From assembly GCA_049999765.1 (NCBI GenBank), contig JBNGIQ010009133.1, forward strand, positions 42,869 to 89,086: 46,218 nucleotides of DNA, read 5' to 3'. This document shows positions 1 to 9,063 of the stretch, one piece after another (the first letter of the stretch is position 1; the number at the start of each line of letters is the position of its first letter). The position numbers and the translations under genes are program-made. This stretch comes from Phaeoceros laevis. Its lineage: Eukaryota; Anthocerotophyta; Anthocerotopsida; Notothyladales. The notes under the pieces were generated by a model. It worked only from the letters and a program-made list of their open reading frames with translations, ran no database searches and was not told where the DNA came from.

Positions 1-71
1 TGCAATATAGCAAGTGTTTCACCCAACCTCTAATGTCCTTCGATAAGGAGGTGTGTCTTCGCCTCACATGG

Positions 72-827
72 CTATCCATGACAGAGGATGCCAGCTGCAT
101 GTGTTCCCACAAAGAGCTTGATCTCAGCAATTCCAGGCCACAATAACAAGTGACGAACCTCAAACATAAATTGACAACCACATTTGATGCTATCACCATG
201 TTGTATCTTGGATCGTCTACTCCCCACACCTGTCTTGGGTCTACCCACATCTGATTCAACAAAAGCTTCAGAACCTTTAAGGCGCTTGTCAGCAGGGCCA
301 TAAGCACAAATATACTTGTCAAGAGTTTTGTAACGCCTCTGACTATGAAGCAGCTGGGTAGCACGATTGAGAAGTGCCTCATGGTTCTCCTTTGATCCTG
401 AGTCCCAAGAATTAGTGTAGCGCTTAATGTTCAGGTTTGTCGGAAAGCCATCAAGTGTCTCCTCCCCTGTAATGAAATCAGGAACTCTGCAAAATGGCAT
501 GAAGGCTACTTCACCCGTACATACTTTTTTCCCGTATGTATGCTGCTTCTTGTGCCAACCCAGCTGGTCTTGACGAAATGGCCCAGCAGGCGGGTGTGAT
601 ATTGGCCATGGATAGGGCCACGGCGCTTGACAATCCAACGTGCTAGTGGATGTGGGTTGGAAGTCCACATTTGTATTTGTACAGTCCCTGCAGGCAATCA
701 ACGCATTAGAACGCGTTCCTATACAACATTTGTAAAGCAAACCTTGATGAAATAGGACCCTGCGCATCGCATTCTTACCTGAGTACAGTAGGTTGGCAAC
801 CGGTACTGTATTTATGTGTGCACTCAT
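72..827 (-). CDS. Hypothetical protein, possibly transposon-derived zinc-finger fragment
   Basis: An uninterrupted frame of 251 codons starts at an ATG at 827. I do not recognise the protein. The C-terminal part has KCGCQFMFEV followed about 20 residues later by THAAGILCHG. That Cys-x-Cys plus His spacing loosely recalls the WRKY-GCM1/FLYWCH zinc-finger folds found in MULE and FAR1-type transposase-derived proteins. No transposase catalytic domain, terminal inverted repeat or splice site is evident around it. It could be one exon of a larger gene or a relic. The middle is rich in Lys, Arg and Tyr without clear repeats. The link to a transposon is a weak inference. Confidence 0.3.
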   Translation of the reverse strand: MSAHINTVPVANLLYSGKNAMRRVLFHQGLLYKCCIGTRSNALIACRDCTNTNVDFQPTSTSTLDCQAPWPYPWPISHPPAGPFRQDQLGWHKKQHTYGKKVCTGEVAFMPFCRVPDFITGEETLDGFPTNLNIKRYTNSWDSGSKENHEALLNRATQLLHSQRRYKTLDKYICAYGPADKRLKGSEAFVESDVGRPKTGVGSRRSKIQHGDSIKCGCQFMFEVRHLLLWPGIAEIKLFVGTHAAGILCHG

Positions 828-1473
828 GATCGCTGTGTCTTGACATTCTCCCGCACGGACAAGCTTCAGGTATGGGTGTTCACGGCGTCGTGAACGTCGT
901 CATTTTGCTTCATTAGGGTGGCTTTCACTCACAATCCCATTTGGCGCGCGTTTGAGTTGGAATGACACGTTAGGGAACGCTTGAGAGTTAGGGCACGGTT
1001 GGGAGTTAGGGGGTTGGGAGTTAGGGTGCCGACGCCGGTTAGTTACAGCTATCCGGTGATGGCATGGAGGGCAGTTCCGGTGGCGGACAGCCGTCCGCCG
1101 CGAACGGGAAATGTTACCGTTGCCCGTTCACGGCAAGCGCAAGAGAGAGAATGAACGCCACGCGGGCACGGGCCCACCGCACGGTCTGGCAGAAGGCTTG
1201 ATACATTCGGACCCTTTAGGACTCGCGGTCCTCGAGGACTTCCCAGCTGAGTATTGAGTGCAGTTCTGTTGTCACTTGAGTTGTACTTTGTGAATCACTT
1301 TCTACAGGTCCTGACTTCCTTACTGTTAAAATATTCTTTCTGGGTGGCAACCGAGAGAGACCGTTAGCCCCGTGCCTCGGCGTTAAAAGTGTTGATATTG
1401 GCCATGCTTTGTTCCCCTCAAACCTCTACCCAGACACGCTGTTTGCCATTTCTAGTTACCTTGTCAAACTTAC
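828..1473. other. Intergenic stretch with AGTTAGGG-rich tract
   Basis: No convincing gene is visible. Between about 975 and 1030 the octamer AGTTAGGG recurs several times within G-rich spacers, resembling but not matching the plant telomere unit TTTAGGG. The rest is mixed sequence. Confidence 0.35.
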
Positions 1474-1616
1474 AAAGGGTTTTGACAGATTGTTGGCATT
1501 TTCTCTTTGCTTCTCCCTAGCCAGAAAATCAAGCAAGAACCGTAGTTTTCCAGTGAGCATCATCAGGCCCAGGTGTACGTAGTCAGCTCCCAGGTCAAGT
1601 CCAATAATTTGGGCAT
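1474..1616 (-). CDS. Possible isolated exon, GLDLGxDYVxLG-like
   Basis: On the minus strand an open stretch reads QIIGLDLGADYVHLGLMM and continues to SKPF, where a strong donor GTAAGT follows at 1473. A TGCTCCCAAG sequence just upstream could be its acceptor. The GLDLG-x-DYV-x-LG pattern faintly recalls the first strand of RuvX/YqgF-type nucleases, but the following residues do not support that family well and I found no partner exons. It may be a fragment or a chance open stretch. Confidence 0.15.
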
Positions 1617-2154
1617 CTTGGGAGCAGCAAGGAAAACTTCAACAGCGGTAACGACGAAGGTGTGTAGACAAAGTGACCATGTCCTGACGCCCGCAGGATG
1701 CGCAAGGAAGGAACTTTATTCATGCAAGGAGACGACAGCAATATTGCTTGCAGAAATTAATTTCTGTACGGGGAATTGGGAAATTCAAAAAAGGCGATAG
1801 CAGGGGTGCAAGACCCGGTAAACTCTAGCTAGGTCGCGGCTCCCGGGAAGGCCGATCCGAGCCTGGACAGAAACCGAGAAATGCTCTTTCCATTTTCGGG
1901 AGAAACATATTTGCCTCACCTATGAACAGCAGACAAGCGCTATGCTCAGGACCAGCGGGTAGCACACTTCGAGCTTCCATCCTCCAGGCAAGTCGGGTTC
2001 GTGCCAGCACAGGAGCATCCCTGGCAGACAGTAGTTATAGAGTTAGGACACAACGCATTTACCCTTCATACAGCAGGCACCAGCAACTAACAATGCTAAA
2101 GCATCACAAAACCCTTACCATGAATGCAAGTCCAAAGTTATAAGTATCTTAATC

Positions 2155-3769
2155 TTATTTTGAGCCGATTGCAAAAGACAACTTGGGCCGAGTATTCTTC
2201 TTGCCCGAAATTTGCTCTGCTCTACCCTGATCCTCTTCAAGCTTTTTCCTCCTCAAAACCTCCTCTTTTTGCCTCTGTAGAGCTTCAAGCTCCTTATATC
2301 TCTCCTCCTCTTTCTTCGCCTGCTCTTCAGCAGCCCGTCTCTGAGATTCTTCTATCTTTTTCCTATTCTCTTCAAGCATCCTCTCAAGCTCCTCTTTATC
2401 TCGCTGGATTTGTTCCTGCTTGCAAGAGTCATCAAGATCAGATAATGCCTACAGCTTCATTGCTGTAGCAGACACCAATCTCACACCACATGAAACAGGG
2501 TGGCATACAGTACCCTGGTATTAAGATAACAAAAAAATCTCTCCCACAGCTAACAGCAGTTGAATAACGGGGCTGACCTCTTTCCTTCTGGCCTCGGCCA
2601 AAGATTCCTGCTTTTCTTTCTCCAGCTGAATCACTACCTCCTCGGCAATCCTCTTGCGACCCTCCTGAATCTTTGCATCAATTTCAGCTTTGACCTCGTC
2701 TGAATTCAGAGTCTCTTGTACTTTCTTCCTCACAACCTCTTCCACTTTTCTGGCAGTTTCTTCTTGGATGAGCTTTAACTCCGCCTCTTGCTGATGCCTG
2801 CCATCAAAGGTCATCGAGTCACTTGGGGTCGTTGCCAACTCCGTACTCCTGAATTGACATTGACTGCATTCCCAAAACACCCACAGCATGTTCCACATGG
2901 ACAAGGTCAAATAGACAAGCCTGTACACAGCACGCAAAAAAGGTCTTCATTCAAAAGAGTGAACTTACTGGTTGGCGTTGAGTCTTAAAAAAAAAATGCT
3001 CCACTTGTTTTGCAGGGAATACTTTAAGCTTAGGCGCTGTCAGTCACAGTAAGGTCATCTCTACAGTTACAATCGCATCCCATCCTTATGGTTCCCCAGA
3101 TGACTACCTTCTTTTCTCCTGCTCTTCCTCATCACGTGCTCTGTCAGCAGCCTTCTTCCGCTCTGACATGACAATACTTGGGCTCCTGGACTTATAGGTA
3201 GGTGATCTTGAGTGGGCGTGACTCTTCCGGTGCTTCACTCGCCTAGCGGGAGGGGACAAAGAGCGACTTTTGCGCCTGATATACAAACAAACAACATTTT
3301 AGTCAAAACCTCGAGGTACAACCTTTTCACATAGGACCTACTGAGCCATTACCAGAGGGAGAGGGCGGCCATCAGAGTTCAGCAGAGGTAGAAACAGAAG
3401 CGTATGAACAGTTCCTGCTTATCTCCAAGGCACCGTCAGCTTCATCACCCCCCAATCCATAATACCGTGTCTGTCTGCTCCCACCTCATTCTCATTCCAC
3501 CCTTTCCTTACAAATTCTTGACGCTTTAACTAACATGGCATCTAGGGCGACAACGACACAGCACAGAGTGAGCTAGGATGCCAAAGCACTGGGCATCATT
3601 TTGTCTCTAGAACACACCTGCCATGAGAGTGAGCATGCGGAGGTGAGCGGCTTCTATTCTCACGCCTGCTGCGTCTATTCCCGTGCCGATGGCTTGGGGG
3701 TGATGGGCTGCGGGCGGGGGATCTCCGCCTCCCCTTGCGGGAGGGCGACCTTGAGACTGAGCGCGGCAT
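2155..3769 (-). CDS. ARGLU1-like arginine/glutamate-rich splicing cofactor
   Basis: Four exons give a 267-residue protein: 3769-3618, 3275-3108, 2797-2578 and 2418-2155, all joined in frame with GT-AG borders. The first half is an Arg/Ser-rich region (RSVSRSPSRKGRRRSPARS and related). The second half is a long charged coiled coil with blocks such as KLIQEETARKVEEVV and MLEENRKKIEESQRRAAEEQ. It ends in RPKLSFAIGSK, the signature terminus of the ARGLU1 family (animal members end in RPKLSFSLK-type sequence). Known family role: a nuclear protein acting in pre-mRNA splicing and transcriptional coactivation. A probable 5' UTR intron ends just upstream of the ATG (acceptor near 3793). The gene is head-to-head with the SLBP gene, 584 bp between ATGs. 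The exon 4 acceptor is a tandem AAGCAG. Confidence 0.88.
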
Positions 3770-4353
3770 CTCTTCCAAAAATTGAACCCTAAAGCTCAAT
3801 CAAATAGGAAGACGGTGGTTACAAGGAATGCAACTCCCCAGTCATCCTGCCTCCTGAAAAACTTCAACCCCAGATCAGTAGCATATCAGTCGAAGTCCTT
3901 CTCTGTGAAAGCCATCAGGTACTCCTTACTCGAAGGTTCAACTTGGGACTATAAATGCATTCCTCGGGGAACCTAGCGTCAGCAGCTGAATCAGCCATGC
4001 AAAGTGCGCTACTACTGCCCCATGCGAGGCGCTTGCAGAAATGCTAGAGCCACCCAGCGCCGGCCCGGTGGTGAGGATTCAGGGAGCATGCAGACCCTCA
4101 CATCCAAACAGAGTCAGCCGGGCTGAGGACGGAAGCATTGTTAACATACGGAAACTAATCTGATAGGTTAACCATTGCCATCTAGCCTTGACCTGACCAC
4201 CATCAGACCATTGGCGCTCGACAGAAGTTTTGAACACGAGCCCGACTGGCGCCAGCATCTCCCGCGAAGCGGTTTTAAGTTGAAAGTGTTCCAGTCTCTG
4301 CGAGGCGCTTTGAGGCACTACCGCGCAGGGCTGGTGCGGAGAGGTTGCTGACC
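3770..4353. promoter_or_regulatory. Shared intergenic region of ARGLU1-like (-) and SLBP (+) genes
   Basis: This 584-bp interval separates two divergently transcribed ATGs and should hold both promoters plus the 5' UTR intron of the minus-strand gene. Close to the SLBP start are CATTGGCGCT (4209-4218) and TCCCGCGAA (4260-4268), both near matches to E2F sites (TTTSGCGC/TTCCCGC). That would suit S-phase expression of SLBP. Promoter activity is inferred. Confidence 0.4.
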
Positions 4354-5394
4354 ATGGCGTGTGCTTTGAGCAGCTTCGCGTTGCAGTGCAGCTTGGATGA
4401 TTTTGAGCTGATTGATGACGATCGACTGTTTATTGAACAGATTTTCAGCTTGCAAGCGGAAGCACAGCCTGGTGAAGGGTATGCCTTCTTCGACGATGAA
4501 GATCTGTTCATGACATTTGAAGCGGCGGAGCTTGCCCTTCAGCCTGACTTTGCCGCTCCGGGTGCAGAGGATTTTTTTGGGGAGTTGGAGCATCCTCCGG
4601 GGATGCCCACAGCCCCCGAGCCGAGCACTGTTGATGGTCAGGAGTGTCAGGATGAAGAAAGACTCGTCTACGATGGCCATTCCCCGAGCAGGATGTTTCC
4701 GGTGCTCAAAGCGTGCCAATCCGTGGATAGGAAGAGAGGTTCCTCCGATACCCTCAGCAGCAGTTCAAGGGATTCTTCTTCCGCACCAGAGAGGCGAGAT
4801 AGTGGGACCGGTTACACTCCCCCAGGCAGGAGCTCTGGAGAGCGTGAGAAGACTGCGGACCAGCGGAAGCATTTGGGGGATGACAGTTTGAAAAGGAGAC
4901 GCAATGGCCGAGTGGGAGCGGACATCACCAACGTTGATAGCAAGCGGCAAAACTGCGGGGTGCGCAAGGGCGTGGTGTGGGATCACAGGAAGATTGGGCA
5001 ACAAATGGCTGCCAAGGAAAACGCTTATGTGAAGGTGGAGGCTGTTGCCCTCAAAAAACCTCCTCCCGTTGTGGATCTCAGTCACAAGTACTTGGTGTCA
5101 TCTCAGGAACCGGAGCCCCCTGCCAAGAGCTCAGAGGAGACGGATCCCCAGCGCTTGAGCCAGAGGCAGAAGCAAATTGACTATGGCAAGAACACTCTTG
5201 GCTATGAGCGCTACTTACAACAAGTTCCGAAGCACAGGAGGCGTATGGATCAACCTTCGACGCCTAAGCTTAGACAGGTCTGCAGTAAACGTTCTTTTGA
5301 TGGGCAGATAAAGAAGTGGAGGCGGCAGCTTCATGCTTATGACTCGCAGGGTGAAACAAACGAGGACCTGAACGAGGAGGAGTTGGGTCCTTGA
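4354..5394 (+). CDS. Histone RNA hairpin-binding protein (SLBP)
   Basis: Intronless frame of 346 residues from the ATG at 4354, which sits in a good context (ACCATGG). An upstream in-frame TTG is not needed. The N-terminal 260 residues are acidic and Ser/Pro-rich and look disordered. From about residue 268 the protein carries the SLBP RNA-binding domain: RQKQIDYGKNTLGYERY, then VPKHRRR, STPKLRQ (the TPNK-like turn) and RSFDGQIKKWRRQLHAYD. In animals and some algae this domain binds the 3' stem-loop of replication-dependent histone mRNAs and drives their processing and translation. The protein ends soon after the domain with an acidic tail (NEDLNEEELGP). Identification of the domain is firm; the histone mRNA role is inferred from the family. 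Confidence 0.9.
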   Translation: MACALSSFALQCSLDDFELIDDDRLFIEQIFSLQAEAQPGEGYAFFDDEDLFMTFEAAELALQPDFAAPGAEDFFGELEHPPGMPTAPEPSTVDGQECQDEERLVYDGHSPSRMFPVLKACQSVDRKRGSSDTLSSSSRDSSSAPERRDSGTGYTPPGRSSGEREKTADQRKHLGDDSLKRRRNGRVGADITNVDSKRQNCGVRKGVVWDHRKIGQQMAAKENAYVKVEAVALKKPPPVVDLSHKYLVSSQEPEPPAKSSEETDPQRLSQRQKQIDYGKNTLGYERYLQQVPKHRRRMDQPSTPKLRQVCSKRSFDGQIKKWRRQLHAYDSQGETNEDLNEEELGP

Positions 5395-5912
5395 GTTCAC
5401 CTTATTTTCTGGAAGGATTCTCAGTAGACTTCTACTCAGGATGAATCTTAAGATTACAGTCGAGCTTAGAGGACTATGAGCGCCGTTTGTTAGAGAAGAA
5501 GAAAGTATGTACAGAAAAATTTCAGTAGCTCCTAAACAGTAGGTTTATGTCTATCATTGAAATCCATTGGACCGTCGGTTCACAACGATGCGCTTCCAGC
5601 CAAACGAACGACTTCTTCTAGCCAGAAGAAGCGTTGTCTGGCTGCATAAGCTCGTGTCGCACGAGTGTGAAAGGACACAAAAGCGGTTGGGCTATAACCG
5701 CTGCTGAGTTAGGGATGTATTTAACAACGCTAACCCAACGTGTACTAAGTACTACTAACTACATGTAGCCTAATTATTAAGGTATTTATTAATCAAGGAT
5801 TCGTGAGCAGGTGGTCGGGTGTTTTTAGCCCTGCCGGCTTCTGTGCTCGATCTCACCAAGCGTTTCAAGTAAAAGCGGCCCAAACGCAGAGGGTCATCTG
5901 AAAGGTTGTGGG
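5395..5912. other. 3' flank of SLBP, short hairpin
   Basis: No gene is visible. The stretch probably includes the SLBP 3' UTR. CTTCTTCT at 5612-5619 faces AGAAGAAG at about 5624-5631, forming an 8-bp stem with a 4-nt loop. It does not match the histone stem-loop consensus. Confidence 0.3.
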
Positions 5913-6094
5913 CTACGTCCTCCTATGTTCTTCTGCTCTGCCGTGGCCTTGGAGGAAGAGCTCGCAATGCAATATGAAGAGAGCCACGTCCTTCGGGTAC
6001 ATTGAGTTCAGCTCGCGGACAGAGGCCGCCTTCATGTTGATCTTGTGGTGGTGCAGGGCGGGGCAGCTGAATGCCATATAATCTTCATCGTGGA
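5913..6094 (-). CDS. Putative 3'-terminal exon of an unrecognised gene
   Basis: Read on the minus strand, a CCCACAG acceptor precedes an open 182-nt exon that ends at a TAG (5913-5915). It reads in part HDEDYMAFSCPALHHHKINM, then VRELNSMYPKDVALFILHCE. Composition and splice border look like real coding sequence, but I cannot name the family. Further coding-like minus-strand stretches lie at about 6200-6470. It would be convergent with SLBP and divergent from the PPR gene starting at 6666. Confidence 0.35.
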
Positions 6095-6199
6095 CTGTGG
6101 GTCGACCGTTTGCATGTCCCTTCTGTTTGCAGGCCCTCTGCCCGGGTGTACCTGGCTGTTACTACCCCCAGCTGGGAGGAGCGGAGTGTCCATCTACAC

Positions 6200-6600
6200 A
6201 TAGCCTGCCTTTGATCATTTGGCAGTTGTGCCTTCAGATGGTTTCCTATCTCATATGGTTCCACGGTTGCGCAATTTGTCATGTAGAAGCACCCATCGGT
6301 TGAGATGTCTGGAGAGCCCCAGCTGGCATACTTCCAGCTGGCGTCCAGGTATGCCTGCTTGATCCTCCCGGGTGTGAGGTCGTGGAGGGGGAGCTCTTCC
6401 AAGTTAGGTATGGGCCGTATGGCTGCTTGATCCTTTCAGGTGTGAGGTCGTGGAAAGGGAGCTCCAAGTTCCACTTTTCCAGCCACCTTCAAGGAGCCCG
6501 GCAGTGGGAAAACCAAGAGCGGCAGCCGTTACGGAGGCTACCATCCATGCAATGGCGGGCACCGCTAACGCGATGCAGCATCAACAGCTGGTGGGCATGC
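6200..6600 (-). other. Coding-like minus-strand segments with an internal repeat
   Basis: Minus-strand frames include ELPFHDLTPERIKQ and, 68 bp away, EELPLHDLTPGRIKQAYLD, which are two copies of one short unit. A hydrophobic stretch (VPAIAWMVASVTAAALGFP) lies at about 6500-6570 with a TAG/CGG acceptor-like border before it. These may be exons of the same gene as 5913-6094, but I could not join them into one frame with convincing splice sites. No family recognised. Confidence 0.25.
6357..6470. repeat. Two-copy direct repeat, period 68 bp
   Basis: GCTTGATCCT-(CC/TT)-C-(G/A)-GGTGTGAGGTCGTGGA starts at 6357 and again at 6425. The copies share about 40 of 46 bases and both encode a xELPxHDLTPxRIKQ peptide on the minus strand. 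Confidence 0.7.
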
Positions 6601-6665
6601 CCGCTTGACTGCTACTGCTAAAAACCCTGCAATTGCTTCACCTACAATTGCGCACCACCAACGGG

Positions 6666-9063
6666 ATGCAACATCAACGGTTTTGGACGCCAATAGCTGG
6701 GGTCAGGAGAACAATGAGGAGCTGGAGCGTGCCTCTGAGGCAATGGATTCACGCAGCAGCCAAGCTAGGCACACCGGGCAATAGCACTGCAGTAGGGCGG
6801 CAACATTTGTTGTGGAGGCAGTATTTCTTGGACCCCACATTGTGGTGGGACTGCAGGACGAATAAGGAGAGCGCCCGCTCTCCCGACTTCAGGCACAAGG
6901 AGTCTAAGGTTTCCCTATGGGTGAACGACTTCTACAAGCCTGACTGGGTAAATGCACAGCTGGCTGTCTTGGACAAGCGGGTTGGACGGTCTGCTCAGCC
7001 TGCATCCAACCCCTTGTTGTATCAAAATGCTGCCGCTCCGACGGTGTCAGAGTGCCAAGGGTACGGATCGGCTCAGGCTGTAATCGAACAACTTTGTGAG
7101 AATGGGCAGCTAAGTCGAGCAGTTGACGCTTTGACCGTCTTGGCGGAGACACAATCTCGTGTGTCCTCCTCTCTNNNNNNNNNNNNNNNNNNNNNNNNNN
7201 NNNNNNNNNNNNNNNNNNNNNNNNNNNNNNNNNNNNNNNNNNNNNNNNNNNNNNNNNNNNNNNNNNNNNNNNNNATGCGGGGCTGAAAAAAATTTGGTGT
7301 TGGGGCGACGACTTGATGATCTCACTGTCAAGCTTGGGTATGGATCCGACGCATTTTTGGGAAACCATCTCTTGCGCATGTATGCGTGTCAAGGCCGGTT
7401 ACAGGAAGCAACGCAGGTGTTCAAAAGGGTGCCCAAACCTGATGTCTTCATGTGGTTCTCGATTATATCTAAATATGCTGAACGGGGGAAACCTGGTGAG
7501 GCCATTCAACTGTACAATGAGATGCGCAGCTCAGGGTTGGAGGCAGATGCTCGCATTTTTGTCGCTGCCCTGCAAGCTTGTGGAAGAGCGGAAGATGTGC
7601 AATCTGGCAGGCAGGTGCACGCTGATGTGTTGGAGAGTGGCATCCAGCTTAACTCTTTTGTTTGCAACTGTCTGGTGGACATGTATGCAAAATGTGGGGA
7701 ATTGGAAGAGGCGCGCAGGGTTTTTGACAGTATGGCCAAAAGGAATGCAGTGACATGGAATGCCATGATTGCTGGGTATGCAAAGTGTGGCCAGTTGGAA
7801 AATGCACGCAAGCTGTTTGACAGTCTGGCCACAAGGGATGCGGCAACATGGAACTCCATGATAAATGGGTATGCTGAGCACGGGCTCGCTCCCGAGGCCC
7901 TCACATTGTATGCAAGTATGGAGCAGGAAGGCCTGATTTTAGCAAACAGTGTTACGTACGCTTGCCTCCTGAAAGCTTGTACAAGTGCTGGTGCTCTACT
8001 TCAGGGCAGGCAGCTGCATTCAGGGATCGTAGAAAGAGAATTGCTTGAAGGTAACATAGTACTGGGCACTTGTCTCGTAAATATGTATGCAAAATGTGGC
8101 CAGTTGGAAGATGCACGCAAAGTGTTTGACAGTCTCCCCACAAGGAATGCGGTAACATGGACTGCCATGATAAATGGATATGGTAGAAACAATGAAGGCC
8201 ACAAGGCTACAGCCTGTTTCGAAGAGATGATGCTGGCTGGTATCCAGCCTGATGACGCCACATTTACTTGCCTTCTTGTAGCATGCAGTAATGCGGGGCT
8301 GGTGAGTAAGGGTCGACAGTATTTTGATGCCATGGTGAAACAGCATGGCCTTACCCCAACAACTGAGCATTATGTGTGCATGGTTGATCTTCTTGGGCGG
8401 GCAGGCCATTTAGGTGAGGCGGAGAAGGTGCTGAAATCAGCTGGGTGTGAAAATGATGCTGTTGGGTTGATGTCATTGCTGAATGCCTGCAAGAGTCATG
8501 GGGATGTAGGGCGGGGAACACGGTGTTTTGAAAGGCTTGTTGAGCTGGATCCTCAGCATGCCGGTCCATATGTGCTCATGGCCAATATGTACGCAGACGC
8601 AGATAGGTGGGCGGATGTAGATAGAATCGAAAAGTTGAGAAAGTTGGCAGGAGCTAGCAAGAAACCTGCAGTAGCAGGCATTGAGGTGAACAAGCAGGTG
8701 CACACATTTGTTGTGGGGGAAGAAAGGGGTGACCTGTCATGCAAGGTTCGGAGCACAAATGAACGTTTGAAAGAGGAAGGGAACCATGTACCACACACCA
8801 AGCTGGTGTTGAAGCCAGTGTCCGACAAGGTCAAGGAAGATCAGCTGTGTGGGCATGCTGAGAAGCTAGCTTTGGCGTTTGGTCTCTCTAACACTTCCGA
8901 TGGCACACCTCTGTTGGTCACCAAAAACCTGCGGATGTGCAGCGACTGCCACTCTTCCACCGAGATTATGTCAAGGGTTGAAAAGAGGGACATTGTTGTA
9001 CGGGACGCACACCGTGTGCATCGTTTCAAGGCAGGGTCCTGTAGCTGTGAGGGTCGACATTGA
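6666..9063 (+). CDS. DYW:KP-type PPR RNA-editing factor with N-terminal PDF (OSB-like) motif
   Basis: Reading frame from an ATG at 6666 to TGA at 9061-9063, broken by 100 N at 7175-7274; a little of the first repeat region is probably lost. Residues about 47-103 (6804-6974) carry LLWRQYFLDPTLWWD, SPDFRHKE, LWV and DWVNAQL, matching the PDF motif of plant OSB organellar ssDNA-binding proteins. After the gap come PLS-type PPRs (for example YAKCGQLENARKLFDSLATR), E and E+ regions, a PG-box equivalent reading KKPAVAGIEVN (KP form), and a DYW deaminase domain with zinc/catalytic residues intact: HAEK, CSDC and HRFKAGSCSC. The last three residues are Gly-Arg-His, not Asp-Tyr-Trp. Predicted role: site-specific organelle RNA editing, possibly U-to-C. 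The true 5' end is uncertain and an upstream exon is possible. Confidence 0.85.
7175..7274. other. Assembly gap (100 N) inside the PPR gene
   Basis: Exactly 100 N, the conventional size for a gap of unknown length. The flanks are not repeats of each other. The reading frames on the two sides differ relative to 100 nt, which is expected if the true length is not 100. By comparison with other PPR N-termini roughly 10-25 residues may be missing. Confidence 0.95.

Noticed and set aside
5612-5631. Histone-type 3' stem-loop downstream of the SLBP gene
   Set aside because: The stem is AT/CT-rich and does not fit the GGYYCTTYTHARRRCC pattern; probably a chance hairpin.
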